DNA of 64,000 nucleotides from positions 71,819 through 135,818 of the forward strand of contig VTPC01091249.1 of assembly GCA_011009095.1 (NCBI GenBank), in the 5' to 3' direction. Each line of letters opens with the position of its first letter. Position 1 is the first letter of the stretch. The DNA is from Ignelater luminosus (taxonomy: Eukaryota; Arthropoda; Insecta; Coleoptera; Elateridae). The notes below the pieces were generated by a model. That model searched no databases, was not told the DNA's origin, and saw nothing but the letters and a program-made list of their open reading frames with translations. Of the stretch, positions 25,818 through 35,202 are shown piece by piece. Both the position numbers and the translations under genes were made by a program.

Positions 25818-26095
25818 TAATACGTAGAAACATTACCTACTATTTTTAGAGTGACATTTTAGTTTTGTTTTTTAGTATTCATAACTAGGTTTGTTTTTTA
25901 GAGTTTAGTTTGTTTTTTTTGTAAAAATTTATTTTTAAAGTACAACGTACTCCCACCCTGTATAAATACAGAGTGTATATTTATTTCCCGATTTTTGGAA
26001 TATTTTTATAGAGAATACTTTTATAATTTTTATATTCTATTTTTATTAAATGTTGAAAGTATGTTGTTTTTTATTTTGTATGGTAGTTGCCATTT

Positions 26096-26151
26096 GGGGC
26101 AATAGCATTTCTTATACGCTATTACCCCAATAGGTTCGGGGTATTAGCGTA
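26096..26151. repeat. right internal copies of the pogo end motif
   Basis: GGGGCAATAGC at 26096-26106, inverted ACGCTATTACCCC at 26116-26128 and direct GGGGTATTAGCGTA at 26138-26151, then the terminal repeat at the right end. The arrangement mirrors the left side. Confidence 0.75.
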
Positions 26152-26489
26152 TTTATAAAAATAAATAAAATAAGAAAATATGTTATTTTAGTTTGAAATA
26201 ATACAGATTTGACCATAAAGCAATAAACTATTTATAGTTTTCAATCCACAAACAAAATTTTAAGACATAATCTTAAAAAGTAACTTTGTTATAAGCAATT
26301 AAAATTTGCAGTACGCTAATGCCCCGGTCTCCCCTATATTTTAATAAATCGCTATTCCTCATTTGCTGCTGGTTTCAACAGTCTGCTCTAAACCAGAATT
26401 CTTATATTACTACCTATCTTAACATTGTTTTTCTATTTATCCTAACGAAGGGAATTTGCGTGGAATCTAAAAAATCAAATAACTTGGAA

Positions 26490-26705
26490 TAACCACTTTC
26501 ACGTTCCGAGTGGAAAACCATCTTATACCAGAAAGGCTGTCCAGAGTGTCATAGATCCTGGGTATAAGACGGTCATCTTGCTTGGTCACACTGTAGTCGA
26601 CGCAAGATCTTGTGTTACCATCTGAGATCCAGGGGCTATTCAACTGTTTAATGATCCCTTAGTTAGCTATATTTGACTAATATTTTCTCCATCTTTTTAG
26701 ATATT
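26490..26705 (-). pseudogene. Ty3/gypsy reverse transcriptase fragment
   Basis: The minus strand reads GIIKQLNSPW...SDGNTRSCVDYSVTK, then DRLIPRIYDTLDSLSG and RWFST, the conserved start of gypsy RT. About ten residues (ASPVVLVKK in the family) are missing between SPW and DG, and stops break the upstream part. It is only an RT scrap; I see no LTR or integrase nearby. Confidence 0.75.
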
Positions 26706-27369
26706 GTCATATAGGGTGCGCAGCTTCAGTAGGTATTTATTTTGTGGGTCACTAGTTCTGCTAAGGGCGGCTTTTTGTTTTTTTTATTTCAAAATGAACG
26801 TTTTGCAAACTTTCGGGCTTCAGTTAAACTCAGATTCGCTGAAAGAAAATATTTATTTCATTAATATTTTGAAAATTGCGAATTGTTCTATTGCGCTCAA
26901 ACAAGCATGCGCGAATTAGAAAGATGCATCAAGACCAACAAATATAGTAGTTCTTGTCTAACCCATCCGATAAAACAAAGATGGCAATATTGAGTAACAC
27001 AATACTTGAATCTGTTAGCAGCAACTGTGTGAGCAGCTGACGGGTACGCAGGTGCATGTAACGCTAAAGGGTTAAAAATTGTAGTGTTTGGGTCAAGAGC
27101 TATAATTACATCATATGAATTTGTCTGAATTTATAGTTACTAATTAAAAAAAGTTATGTGATTTTTATAAGGAAAACTATCAGTAATGTTGCTAACACAA
27201 CACAAACTATCTCCTTATAATGAAAAAACGCCATATTACATTTGTATGAGGAAATCAGCCCATTGTAAATCAAATTCTTCACCTTTAAGGTACGTTTAGA
27301 CTTCCGAAAGTCTTTCCGCGACACCAGCGCTTGCTAGTCTAAACATGCAAAAATACTTCATGCAATTTC
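26706..27369. other. no gene; probable left flank of a Harbinger element
   Basis: AT-rich. Near 27290 a TACGTTTAGACT word resembles, inverted, a TTCGTTTACACT word near 28760, which might be the ends of the Harbinger element represented by 27370-27728. This is a weak match. Confidence 0.35.
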
Positions 27370-27728
27370 TCACATTACTTCCAATTTGTTTCGATATTTG
27401 GAGAGTTGAACAGCGCGAGTCGCAATGAAACGTAGTGTTATTACCATCATACGTTCTCTAGGTGAAATTGAGGCGCGTAAATGAGTATCTTGTTTTTTAA
27501 TTCTTGTACCCACTTTTGAAAGAAGTTCTTCCAAATCGACCGCTAACATCCCAATAAAGTTTTTAAATTGTTGGGCATCTTCAATTCTTAGCTCATTAAG
27601 CAAATTATTATACGTTCCATAATTTTCCCTTCTTAACACCCATTCCCTGACCCAACCACCGCGATTTTTCTTCTTTCGTTTATTGTAATTTTCACATAGA
27701 ACTAGCAATGCTGCGGCATGTCAAGTAA
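27370..27728 (-). pseudogene. PIF/Harbinger (HARBI1-like) transposase, N-terminal fragment
   Basis: About 112 codons: GGWVREWVLRRENYGTYNNL, then NELRIEDAQQFKNFIGM, LEELLSKVGTRIKKQDTHLR and SPRERMMVITLRFIAT. This is the typical N-terminal region of HARBI1-like nucleases (RRWWVRPW...LLRELR...FRNFLRM...ITRQDT). The catalytic half is absent, ending at a stop at 27370. A mariner derivative begins only 3 nt upstream of the fragment, cutting off its start. Confidence 0.78.
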
Positions 27729-27730
27729 TA

Positions 27731-28602
27731 CGAGGGTCGTTTGAAAAGTCCGTGCAAAAATAAAAACTACTTAATTGTTTTTATTTTTCAACATAGTCTC
27801 CTTTTAGGCTTATACACTTCGTCCAACGCTGCTCTAGTTTGTTGATCCCTTCTGAATAATAGGATTTGTCCAAGTCTGAAAAATAGCCATTCGTTTCTGC
27901 AATCACCTCCTCGTTTGAATAAAATCTTTTTCCCGCCAGATATTTCTTCAAATTGGGGAACAAATAGTAGTCCGAGGGAGCCAAGTCTGGAGAATAGGGG
28001 GGATGTGAAACGAGTTGGAACCCTATTTCCATTAATTTTGCGACCACAACTGCTGAGGCGTGAGCTGGTGCGTTGTTGTGATGGAAAAGGACTTTTTTGT
28101 GGGCTAATCGTGGGCGTTTTTCTTGCAGCTCGAGATGCCTACAGCACTAGCAATCTCACGCACCTTCACTCTTTTGTCATCCATCACCATATCATGGATT
28201 TTATCAATGATTTCTGGAGTAGTAACCTCAACAGGGCGTCCAGAACGTTTAGCGCCACTTGTTCCCATATGGCCACTCCGAAAACTTTGAAACCACTTAT
28301 AAACTGTTCTAATCGAAGGTGCAGAGTCACCATAATGTTTATCAAGCTTCTCTTTAGTCTCCTGAGGCGTTTTGCCTTTCATAAAGTAATGTTTAATCAA
28401 CACACGAAATTCTTTTTCGTCCATTTTTTGAAAATCACTCGACTTCCTCGATTCAAACAAATGCCAAACACAAAGAAATAGACCGATCTGGCTGAAACTT
28501 GATGTGTGTTCTTCGAAGAGATGCTACTAACTAAACATAACCTCGATATGCGCCAGTAGTGCCATCTCTCTGACTTTGCACGGACTTTTCAAACGACCCT
28601 CG
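27731..28602 (-). mobile_element. mariner deletion derivative with perfect ends
   Basis: 872 bp with 28-nt terminal inverted repeats (27731-27758 and 28575-28602) that match perfectly, starting CGAGGGTCGTTTGAAAAGTC, and flanked by TA (27729-27730 and 28603-28604). The minus strand holds a shortened transposase: start and HTH (28104-28430; MDEKEFRVLIKHYFMKGKTP, RSGRPVEV) fused near 28135 to the catalytic end (27781 to about 28135). The second catalytic position reads HHNNAPAH instead of HHDNAPAH. Perfect ends with a deleted interior point to mobilisation in trans. Confidence 0.92.
27781..28430 (-). pseudogene. internally deleted mariner transposase
   Basis: Starts MDEKEF near 28424. The DNA-binding half runs through KVREIASAVGIS, then the frame jumps to ELQEKRPRLAHKKVLFHHNN, SHPPYSPDLAPSDYYLFP and ends GDYVEK at 27781. 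Roughly 130 residues around the first catalytic Asp (VDETW in relatives) are missing and the frame changes at the join. The close relatives at 57270 and 61216 show the full layout. Confidence 0.88.
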
Positions 28603-29349
28603 TATAGTGAAAAACAATGGTTCAATATTCAACAAATAACATGATGCAAGTCTAAGTTGCTGAGAGTATAAATAGCTTTGTAAGAACTCGCGAAAGGCAG
28701 AACTTGCACGACGCTTCCGACAGAAAATCACGACAATTATTGCTAGCAGTGTAAACGAACACAGAAATTGCTTGCACGAAATTTGTCGCAAGTAACTCGC
28801 AGACAGACAGACAGACAGAAATCAACGATAGGTGCACATGGCACCGACTTTAGAAGCTCTTTGCTTCTCTTAAGCCAAATTTTGATGGCAGAACGCAACG
28901 TCCGTACGCATCGGTGGAGGCATGGAATTTGAAGAGGGGGATGCGGCGAGGAGGCAAGGGCCCCGGAGAAGGGGGGGCAGCGCCGGCGCAAGGGTATGAT
29001 GATGGTCTTCTGGTTGAAGTGGATGGTGGCATCTCTGGAGCGATGATCAAGAAGTAACTCGCCAGTGTATCTTCACCTTTATACCTTTTGGACTCAGATT
29101 AAAATTCATGGATGAGGCTGCGATCATAGAATACATTCGCAGGAATTAACTGTCTTTATACAACGTACTATAGGGATACTGCTGATACTGCTACTTAAGC
29201 CACTCTCGTGATAAATTCTTTTGATGTATGATCCTTATCTGCCACATCCTCAGCATCACTATGGCAATCGTTCTTCAATTACCTCTTCTATTTCTTAGAT
29301 CTTCTCATCCCTATTTTATAATTCATGGGGCGTTTTCTTTGCCACTTCG
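28603..29349. other. no clear gene; (GACA)n and a GC-rich patch
   Basis: 28799-28818 is a short (GACA)n microsatellite. 28880-29040 is much more GC-rich than anything else nearby (GGGCCCCGGAGAAGGGGGGG) and open on the minus strand with Pro/Ser/Arg-rich sequence that I do not recognise. It may belong to the gag remnant to its right. A TATAAATAG word is at 28668. Confidence 0.4.
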
Positions 29350-29581
29350 TATTTAGCTTCAAAGCCTGTTGGATTTCAGTCTGCACTGTCAGTTCAAAAA
29401 AAAACTTTCTAGGCGCGTTATTCCTGTTTCAAATTCTGCAAGCTCTTCCCTGGTTTCTGTGGTCTGCTTTTCACAAGCGCGTAACAAACTTGTCGGTAGT
29501 ATTTACCTCCATAGCGCATCTCCAAGCGGGAAGCTAGCTGCTCAAAATCTCTTTGCAAATAGTCAGGCACAGTAAGCGATA

Positions 29582-30193
29582 CAGGGCCGTGCGGTGCTAT
29601 GATACAGAGAGGCGACCGCATCAGGCGGCACCATAAGGGGGGCGGCATAAGCAGCGAAATCAAAATACACTTTGAACCCTTCAATAATATTTAAAATCTT
29701 TACGCAACGCTTTTGCGATATTGCTGTATACGATTTATGATATATCGCACGCCTCTGCCTAAGCGCTTTCGGCACCCTTTGATTTTGGTTTCTAGTGCAG
29801 GTGTATCGTTCGTTGGCGAGCGCTCACCGAAAGAAGTTCAATAAGCCAGACAAAACTTATAAATTTGTCATTAATTTCTATTGAATCTACATTGGCTGCT
29901 ACTCTAGACTGCACATCCCTAATTAACGAATTTACTAAAGTTAAAGTTAAAAGGGTAAAACTGCAGTAGATTGTTATAGTTGATATCATTATTTTAAAGT
30001 AGTTTGAGCGCTGCAGGCGTAGGCTTCAGCGCTTCAGGCGTTGGCTTGAGCGCCTTTCAAAATAAAAATAGTATTCGTTCATTTTGTGTAGTTTTTTTAA
30101 ATCATAATCGAAGATTATTTTAAAGAAACAACATTTAAGGGGCGGCATTTCGAAGACTTGTATCGTACTGAAAAAATCTACGGCACGGTCTTG
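29582..30193. mobile_element. hAT element with 8-bp target duplication
   Basis: 612 bp. Left end CAGGGCCGTGCGGT; right end read on minus CAAGACCGTGCCGT (11 of 14). Flanking 8-mers AAGCGATA (29574-29581) and AAGCGGTA (30194-30201) differ at one base, as expected for a hAT target duplication. Near both ends are GGGGCGGCA words (about 29638 and 30140). A C-terminal transposase scrap could be present around 29800-29990, but I could not confirm it. It interrupts a gypsy gag whose sequence reads across the insertion. Confidence 0.78.
30008..30049. repeat. two tandem 21-nt units
   Basis: GCGCTGCAGGCGTAGGCTTC-A followed by GCGCTTCAGGCGTTGGCTTG-A, inside the hAT element. GC-rich compared with surroundings. 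Confidence 0.75.
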
Positions 30194-30330
30194 AAGCGGT
30201 ACATCCAGTGCATTTTGGCGTAAAGCGTCTATCAAATCCATTGCTTTTCCTTTTTCTGTCCATTTGTTAGAGGTAGCAGCAGTTTCGAATTGTTATAGGT
30301 AATCAGAATATTCTTCTTTCGAAAGTACCT

Positions 30331-30993
30331 AAACAGTTTAAAGGGATTCTTCGCTGACCAACTGTGGAGCGGACAAGTTAGGTTAGGTACTTCGTTATAC
30401 TTTTACTCTAATCCATCAAGTTCTTCCTTCTTTAACTTAAAAGATGAATCGGCCTGGATTTCACGTTGAACCAGGACTTGTATAAGTCCGGGAAGACAAT
30501 AACAAACCACCAAAATGTAGTATTGCTAGTGATTCAGAGTTCATTTTAAACTAAAAGATATCCTTTTATACTCGTGTCTACTAAATAGCGTAAATTGAGT
30601 ATAGAGCTGGAATTGCCTCTTACATCTTGAAAGTATATTACATTCCAAAAAGAAGAAAAACTATGCTCTTTAGTAAACTAGAGGCAGTTAAAGACTAGAC
30701 TAGATAAAGTATTAAAGACAATTGAAAGAGGTTGCTAAGAAACACGACTTTGTAGTGAAAGAGCGGGCAATTAAGGGGTAAGTATATTTGAGCAAATTTT
30801 TATTCCACTCTTCATATTTTCCATTGTTCAAATTCTCAATAGTTCAAAGTAGTTTCCATTTCACCCAACTTTAGTATTGAGGGTATTGAGCCTCTACACC
30901 ACATATACCACACACTAAGTAAGGTTAGTCATTCTCAAACGATTCTTTAATTAAAAAATTTAGAATTTGAGCAAGCTATTCCAAACTGATATA
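30331..30993. other. no gene seen
   Basis: AT-rich, possibly the upstream part of the gypsy remnant. Includes AGTTAGGTTAGGTA near 30370, a common insect low-complexity word. Confidence 0.45.
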
Positions 30994-31742
30994 CAAGATG
31001 TTCGACAATTGGCAGAACAGCTTCACGTAAAAACATTCCCCAACTAAAACTGAAGCTGCGTTCGGTTTTCTGTCTAGGAGTTGGAGCGTTTCGAGTGGAG
31101 CAAATGATCACGTGATATAGACAGTAAACAGAGTTTTTCCTTACCATTTCCGTACTGCTCAGTCATTTTAAATTTTTTTAATCGTCACAACATGGATCAG
31201 ATGGGATCACGAAAATCCACATCGTCTTTAAATGTTTGAATGGGAGTACTAGCAGGCAACATTATTGGACCTCACTTTTTACCACAACGCCTGGATGGCG
31301 AAAATTATTTTTAATTCATTAATGAACTGATAGACAATTTTCCACTCAACTGCAGAATGGATTGATCTGGATGCATGATGGCGCACTAGTTCATTATGCC
31401 TATAGCATCACGGAATGGTTGAACGAAAGTTTTCCGCAGTGTTGGATAGGTTGTAATGGCCCTATATCGTGGTCACCGCGGTCCCGATTTAAATCCTTTG
31501 GATTTTTTCGTTTGGGGTTTTCTTAAGAGAAAGGTTTACCGAACACCTCCAGAAAATTTAAAAGACCTGCAAGCATGAATAATGGACAGTGTACAATTAA
31601 TTACTCCACAAATGCCTAGAAATGTTCATAATGCAGTACCATTAAGAGCATTCAGAAACTTTCTTTGATAAACATTTTTGTCTGTTTTACAAGGGGAATA
31701 TGGCTATACATGAAGCTGTTCCGCCAATTGTCGAACACCCTG
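30994..31742 (+). mobile_element. Tc1/mariner-like DD41D-type element, internally deleted
   Basis: 749 bp. Ends CAAGATGTTCGACAATTGGC (30994) and, on minus from 31742, CAGGGTGTTCGACAATTGGC, matching over about 32 nt with four or so differences; TA at 30992-30993 and 31743-31744. From about 31190 to 31670 the plus strand carries the catalytic half of a transposase, in several frames: NIIGPHFLPQRLDGENYF, HDGALVHYAY, WIGCNGP, then GPDLNPLDFFVWGFLKRKVY. Allowing for a frameshift, about 41 residues separate the Asp of HDGA and that of PLDFF. The N-terminal half is gone. Same broad family as 8627-9148. Confidence 0.85.
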
Positions 31743-31744
31743 TA

Positions 31745-33148
31745 TGGAAGTTTCCTATCTACCCAATTTTACTTTCAGGAGCTAAAAAAGTTAGGAAGAT
31801 ATGCAAGATATGATAAGATGTATAAATTAAATATCATTGTCCACTGTCAGACCTGACAAGAAGCGTGAGAGGGAGGAGGGGTTAACATTCTCTAGATTCT
31901 TAAGAGCCCAGCCCAGGTAGAAATTTGCAAATGAAAATACCTACATTAAGGTTCCAAGCCGAGCATTAGCTGTTGATGCCTTCTATAGTAAAGACTCCAT
32001 TATAACAAAATACATTAGAGTAGGTAAGTTCACTGTAAGTGAATTTCCTTTAGAACAAAATAAAATTTCTATATAATGAAATACAGAAACGTTGAGATTG
32101 ATTACAAGCCACATGACTACTAATTTAAAAACAGCGCGAAATTTTATTTTTGGACGTTGGCCATACTACGGAGTAACGCCCACTCGAGTACATTTCTAAC
32201 CTAAAATTACACAGGAGGCGTGCAAGCGTTTCCTGCTTTTTGTGAGTTAATCAAGGTAAGTTAGATTTAACACATTCAAAGTGCGATAATAAATTTTAAA
32301 TATTTAAGTTTTTAAGTAGTTTTACCATACATCCAATACTACGCCACTGGAAAACTAGATTATGTTTAGTGCAAGATGTGTTGCCTAACCAACAATAAGC
32401 AGTAAGTTTCGTGGTCACGTGGTTTGTGATCATTTTTGATGTCTCGGTACAGTGAAATGAATAGAACAAGTAAATGGGTTTAAATGGTTTAAATTGATTT
32501 TATCATCTAACTATAAATGTAACTATGAATTAAAACCTGATAGAAATTAAATATAAGGTGTATAAAAAACATTTTTAACAAGAAATTTGAAAACTGCTGA
32601 TAAGATTTGTGAAGTGCATCATATACAGTCCAGTTTAAAATAACCTACATGGGGATATTGGAAACGGTAATAGACAAGGTTGGTTAAATGGGGAAAAAGT
32701 TTCGTATTTATATACCAATGAATAATCCATGGTTACATTAACAAATATCTGCCCCGTTTCAAAGGTACAGGGTGAAAACCAAAAAAGTGCATTTTCTAAA
32801 ATCCTAATTTATTTATTTGTTATTGGAGATAAATGTACAATATTTTCAGAAACTAAATAGCGACTGATGAGGATTTCAAAAACGACTTCAAAAAAATGCT
32901 AGGCTTTCTAGATTTCACGTATTAGTATCCAACTTTTGTTTTTCTTATGGGCGCCATATTGGATTTTTACATTTTTAAAATCGTCATAAAAGGAGCTTTT
33001 CAACCATGTACAATATGACTATGTTTAAAGAAGAGAAAGTACAAGAAAATACAAAATTAAGATTTAGCCATAGTAGGCCTTGAGGTTTTCAAATAATAAT
33101 TTGCAAACAAATGAGTGAAAATACTAATTAAATTAATTCTAGTTAATA
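31745..33148. other. AT-rich DNA without gene
   Basis: No coding evidence. 32700-33050 may be the untranslated end of the transposase remnant to its right, as repeats of this type are common near TACAGGGTG words (32767). Confidence 0.45.
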
Positions 33149-33372
33149 TTAATCTAAATGTTCAAATAAACCTCCATTCTGCCATATGCACTTTCTACAC
33201 CAATTCAAAACTGCTTCACAAAACTGGTCTTAGCATCAACGGAGTAATTTTGTTTACTGCTTGTTGTAAGACATCCACTGTTTGTCTGTTTCGTATTTTC
33301 GTGAATAAACTTGAGTTTTTAGATTACCCCATACAAAAAAATCAAGTAGCGTAATATCTGGTGACCTTGCGG
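33149..33372 (-). pseudogene. Tc1/mariner-like transposase C-terminus running into the gap
   Basis: Next to the gap the minus strand reads ARSPDITLLDFFVWGNLKTQ with the last catalytic Asp (LLDFF), and, after a frameshift, VLNWCRKCIWQNGGLFEHLD followed by a stop at 33149. This is the end of a transposase of the same broad group as 30994-31742, but a different copy. The rest lies in the unsequenced gap. Confidence 0.75.
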
Positions 33373-33772
33373 NNNNNNNNNNNNNNNNNNNNNNNNNNNN
33401 NNNNNNNNNNNNNNNNNNNNNNNNNNNNNNNNNNNNNNNNNNNNNNNNNNNNNNNNNNNNNNNNNNNNNNNNNNNNNNNNNNNNNNNNNNNNNNNNNNNN
33501 NNNNNNNNNNNNNNNNNNNNNNNNNNNNNNNNNNNNNNNNNNNNNNNNNNNNNNNNNNNNNNNNNNNNNNNNNNNNNNNNNNNNNNNNNNNNNNNNNNNN
33601 NNNNNNNNNNNNNNNNNNNNNNNNNNNNNNNNNNNNNNNNNNNNNNNNNNNNNNNNNNNNNNNNNNNNNNNNNNNNNNNNNNNNNNNNNNNNNNNNNNNN
33701 NNNNNNNNNNNNNNNNNNNNNNNNNNNNNNNNNNNNNNNNNNNNNNNNNNNNNNNNNNNNNNNNNNNNNNNN
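33373..33772. other. assembly gap (400 N)
   Basis: Exactly 400 undetermined bases. A transposase fragment abuts its left edge, so the gap probably contains repeat sequence. Confidence 0.99.
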
Positions 33773-34882
33773 TTTTTTACAATCTCTTTAATAGTATTAC
33801 ATTTTATATTAGAAACAAGTTAAAAAGTTTATTTCAACTTAAAAATAATGTGCATTGAACTAAATGCCTTTTAAGCATAGATTGGATATTTGGGTACAAT
33901 AACAGGGTCAGACTTCAATTAAGATAGAATTTCTTTATTAAGATACTACTATCAAAACAAATTCAGTGTGGTTTACATTATTATTTAATACGTTTTTATT
34001 TACTTTATAAACAGCCTTTTAGTATGTAAACATTTAACTACGTTTTTATATATATATAAATTAGTATATTAGCAAAGTACTTATTAATAAAGTAATCATA
34101 AGTCTGATTTTGTTAGTTCCAATCTACGTTAATAAATCAGTTGTAGAAGTCCTATCCCGTTAGTGCACCGAAATTCTGACCTATGCTCATAAGTCATAAT
34201 TTATTTAAAATCACCTTTGTAGCAAATAACAACATACGGTACTCACATTGAAAGTTTGCCTAGGTTTTCACATCTGAATGTGCTAACTAGCACGTTCTTG
34301 ATAGTACATTAATATTCAACATTTGGATAACCAATGGAGTTTGTATGCTGTATTAGATTTTTAGAGTGTGTATTCACCTTGGGCCTAGACACTCTTTAAG
34401 TGTAAATACTGTAATAATTACAAGATTTGCACTTTATTAATCCATTATTTATTACAAAAGTATAAAACGAACACTTTGGCATAAGGCAAGATTGCAAAAT
34501 ACATATCCACATGAAGTACATTTTATTGTACGGTTTCTATTTTCTTTATTATGTTTCGTATACATACACTATGTTATCGCTTTGAAGACATGTAATCACT
34601 GGTAATTAACCTTATAATGTAACATACAATTGGAAGAGCCAATATATTTTTTACTCTAATTAAAATTATATGTACATTTTTGAACAATCATCTTTCTTGT
34701 CTTATGCTTTATTTGTAACATTTAGTTCATTAAAAATTAAAGTCACATTAATTAATATCAAATGTTAACACTTTTTAATTCTGCTTAATTCAACATTAAC
34801 TATAAAACGAATATTTCAGCAGACTATATTAAAAATTAAACTGAAACACAAAACAATATTATATTACGTCTTAATGTACATT

Positions 34883-34977
34883 TTAAAACTCATTTTCACC
34901 TGAGTTATATTGAGCATCATAATCTATTGCTTTTAGTTGCCTGTTATAATACTGAAGAGCAAATACCCTAAAATGTA
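34883..34977 (-). other. possible orphan terminal exon
   Basis: On minus, TACATTTTAG with a CTAAT word upstream could be a 3' splice site; it is followed by an open frame VFALQYYNRQLKAIDYDAQY and a stop about ten residues later. I do not recognise the peptide. It could be an alternative last exon of HDAC6, the end of an unseen gene, or chance. Confidence 0.22.
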
Positions 34978-35141
34978 CTATTAGAGTGGGAACAGTTTAA
35001 ATGCATGCATCATACATAAAATGACAAATTACATTTTAAATTTTCCTATTGATATATTAAAGCTTATTGTGTAGTGAAAAGTTATCAAAAGCGCTTTTTG
35101 GTTTCTCATTACATCTGTTATGTGTTATCACAATCATTTCA

Positions 35142-35147
35142 TTTATT
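35142..35147 (-). promoter_or_regulatory. AATAAA polyadenylation signal for HDAC6
   Basis: AATAAA on the minus strand, 55 nt after the HDAC6 stop codon. It is the first canonical signal downstream and supports a message ending soon after, without a further ubiquitin-binding exon. Confidence 0.6.
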
Positions 35148-35202
35148 ACGGCATAAAAAAATAAAAGAAAAGAAATAACGTAAATTAAAAGTTTTGTATT
35201 TT

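Larger units (their letters stand above)
23351..26334 (+). mobile_element. pogo-superfamily transposon, full length, inactive
   Basis: 2984 bp. Its ends begin GGGGAGACCGGGGCAATAGC; about 22 nt match in inverted orientation with one mismatch. TA lies directly outside at 23349-23350 and 26335-26336. One transposase gene fills the middle on the plus strand. Several inverted and direct copies of the end motif GGGGCAATAGCG sit inside each end. Confidence 0.93.
29350..30330 (-). pseudogene. Ty3/gypsy gag, split by a hAT element
   Basis: Minus strand. 30202-30320 reads FETAATSNKWTEKGKAMDLI and DALRQNALDVPL; after the inserted element the sequence goes on at 29418-29573 with YLQRDFEQLASRLEMRYGG and KSRPQKPGKSLQ. 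This is the capsid core of gypsy gag (NGWTEEEKA...ALRGKALEVL...YEAL..ALRRRYG...KSRxQKPGESLQ). Downstream, towards 29350, the frame is lost. No zinc knuckle or pol is attached. Confidence 0.78.
33773..35202. other. AT-rich DNA downstream of HDAC6
   Basis: Includes the likely 3' untranslated region of HDAC6 at its right edge. Otherwise no gene, except a weak possible exon at 34883-34977. Confidence 0.5.

Noticed and set aside
33361-33858. 165-codon frame
   Set aside because: It consists almost entirely of the N gap.
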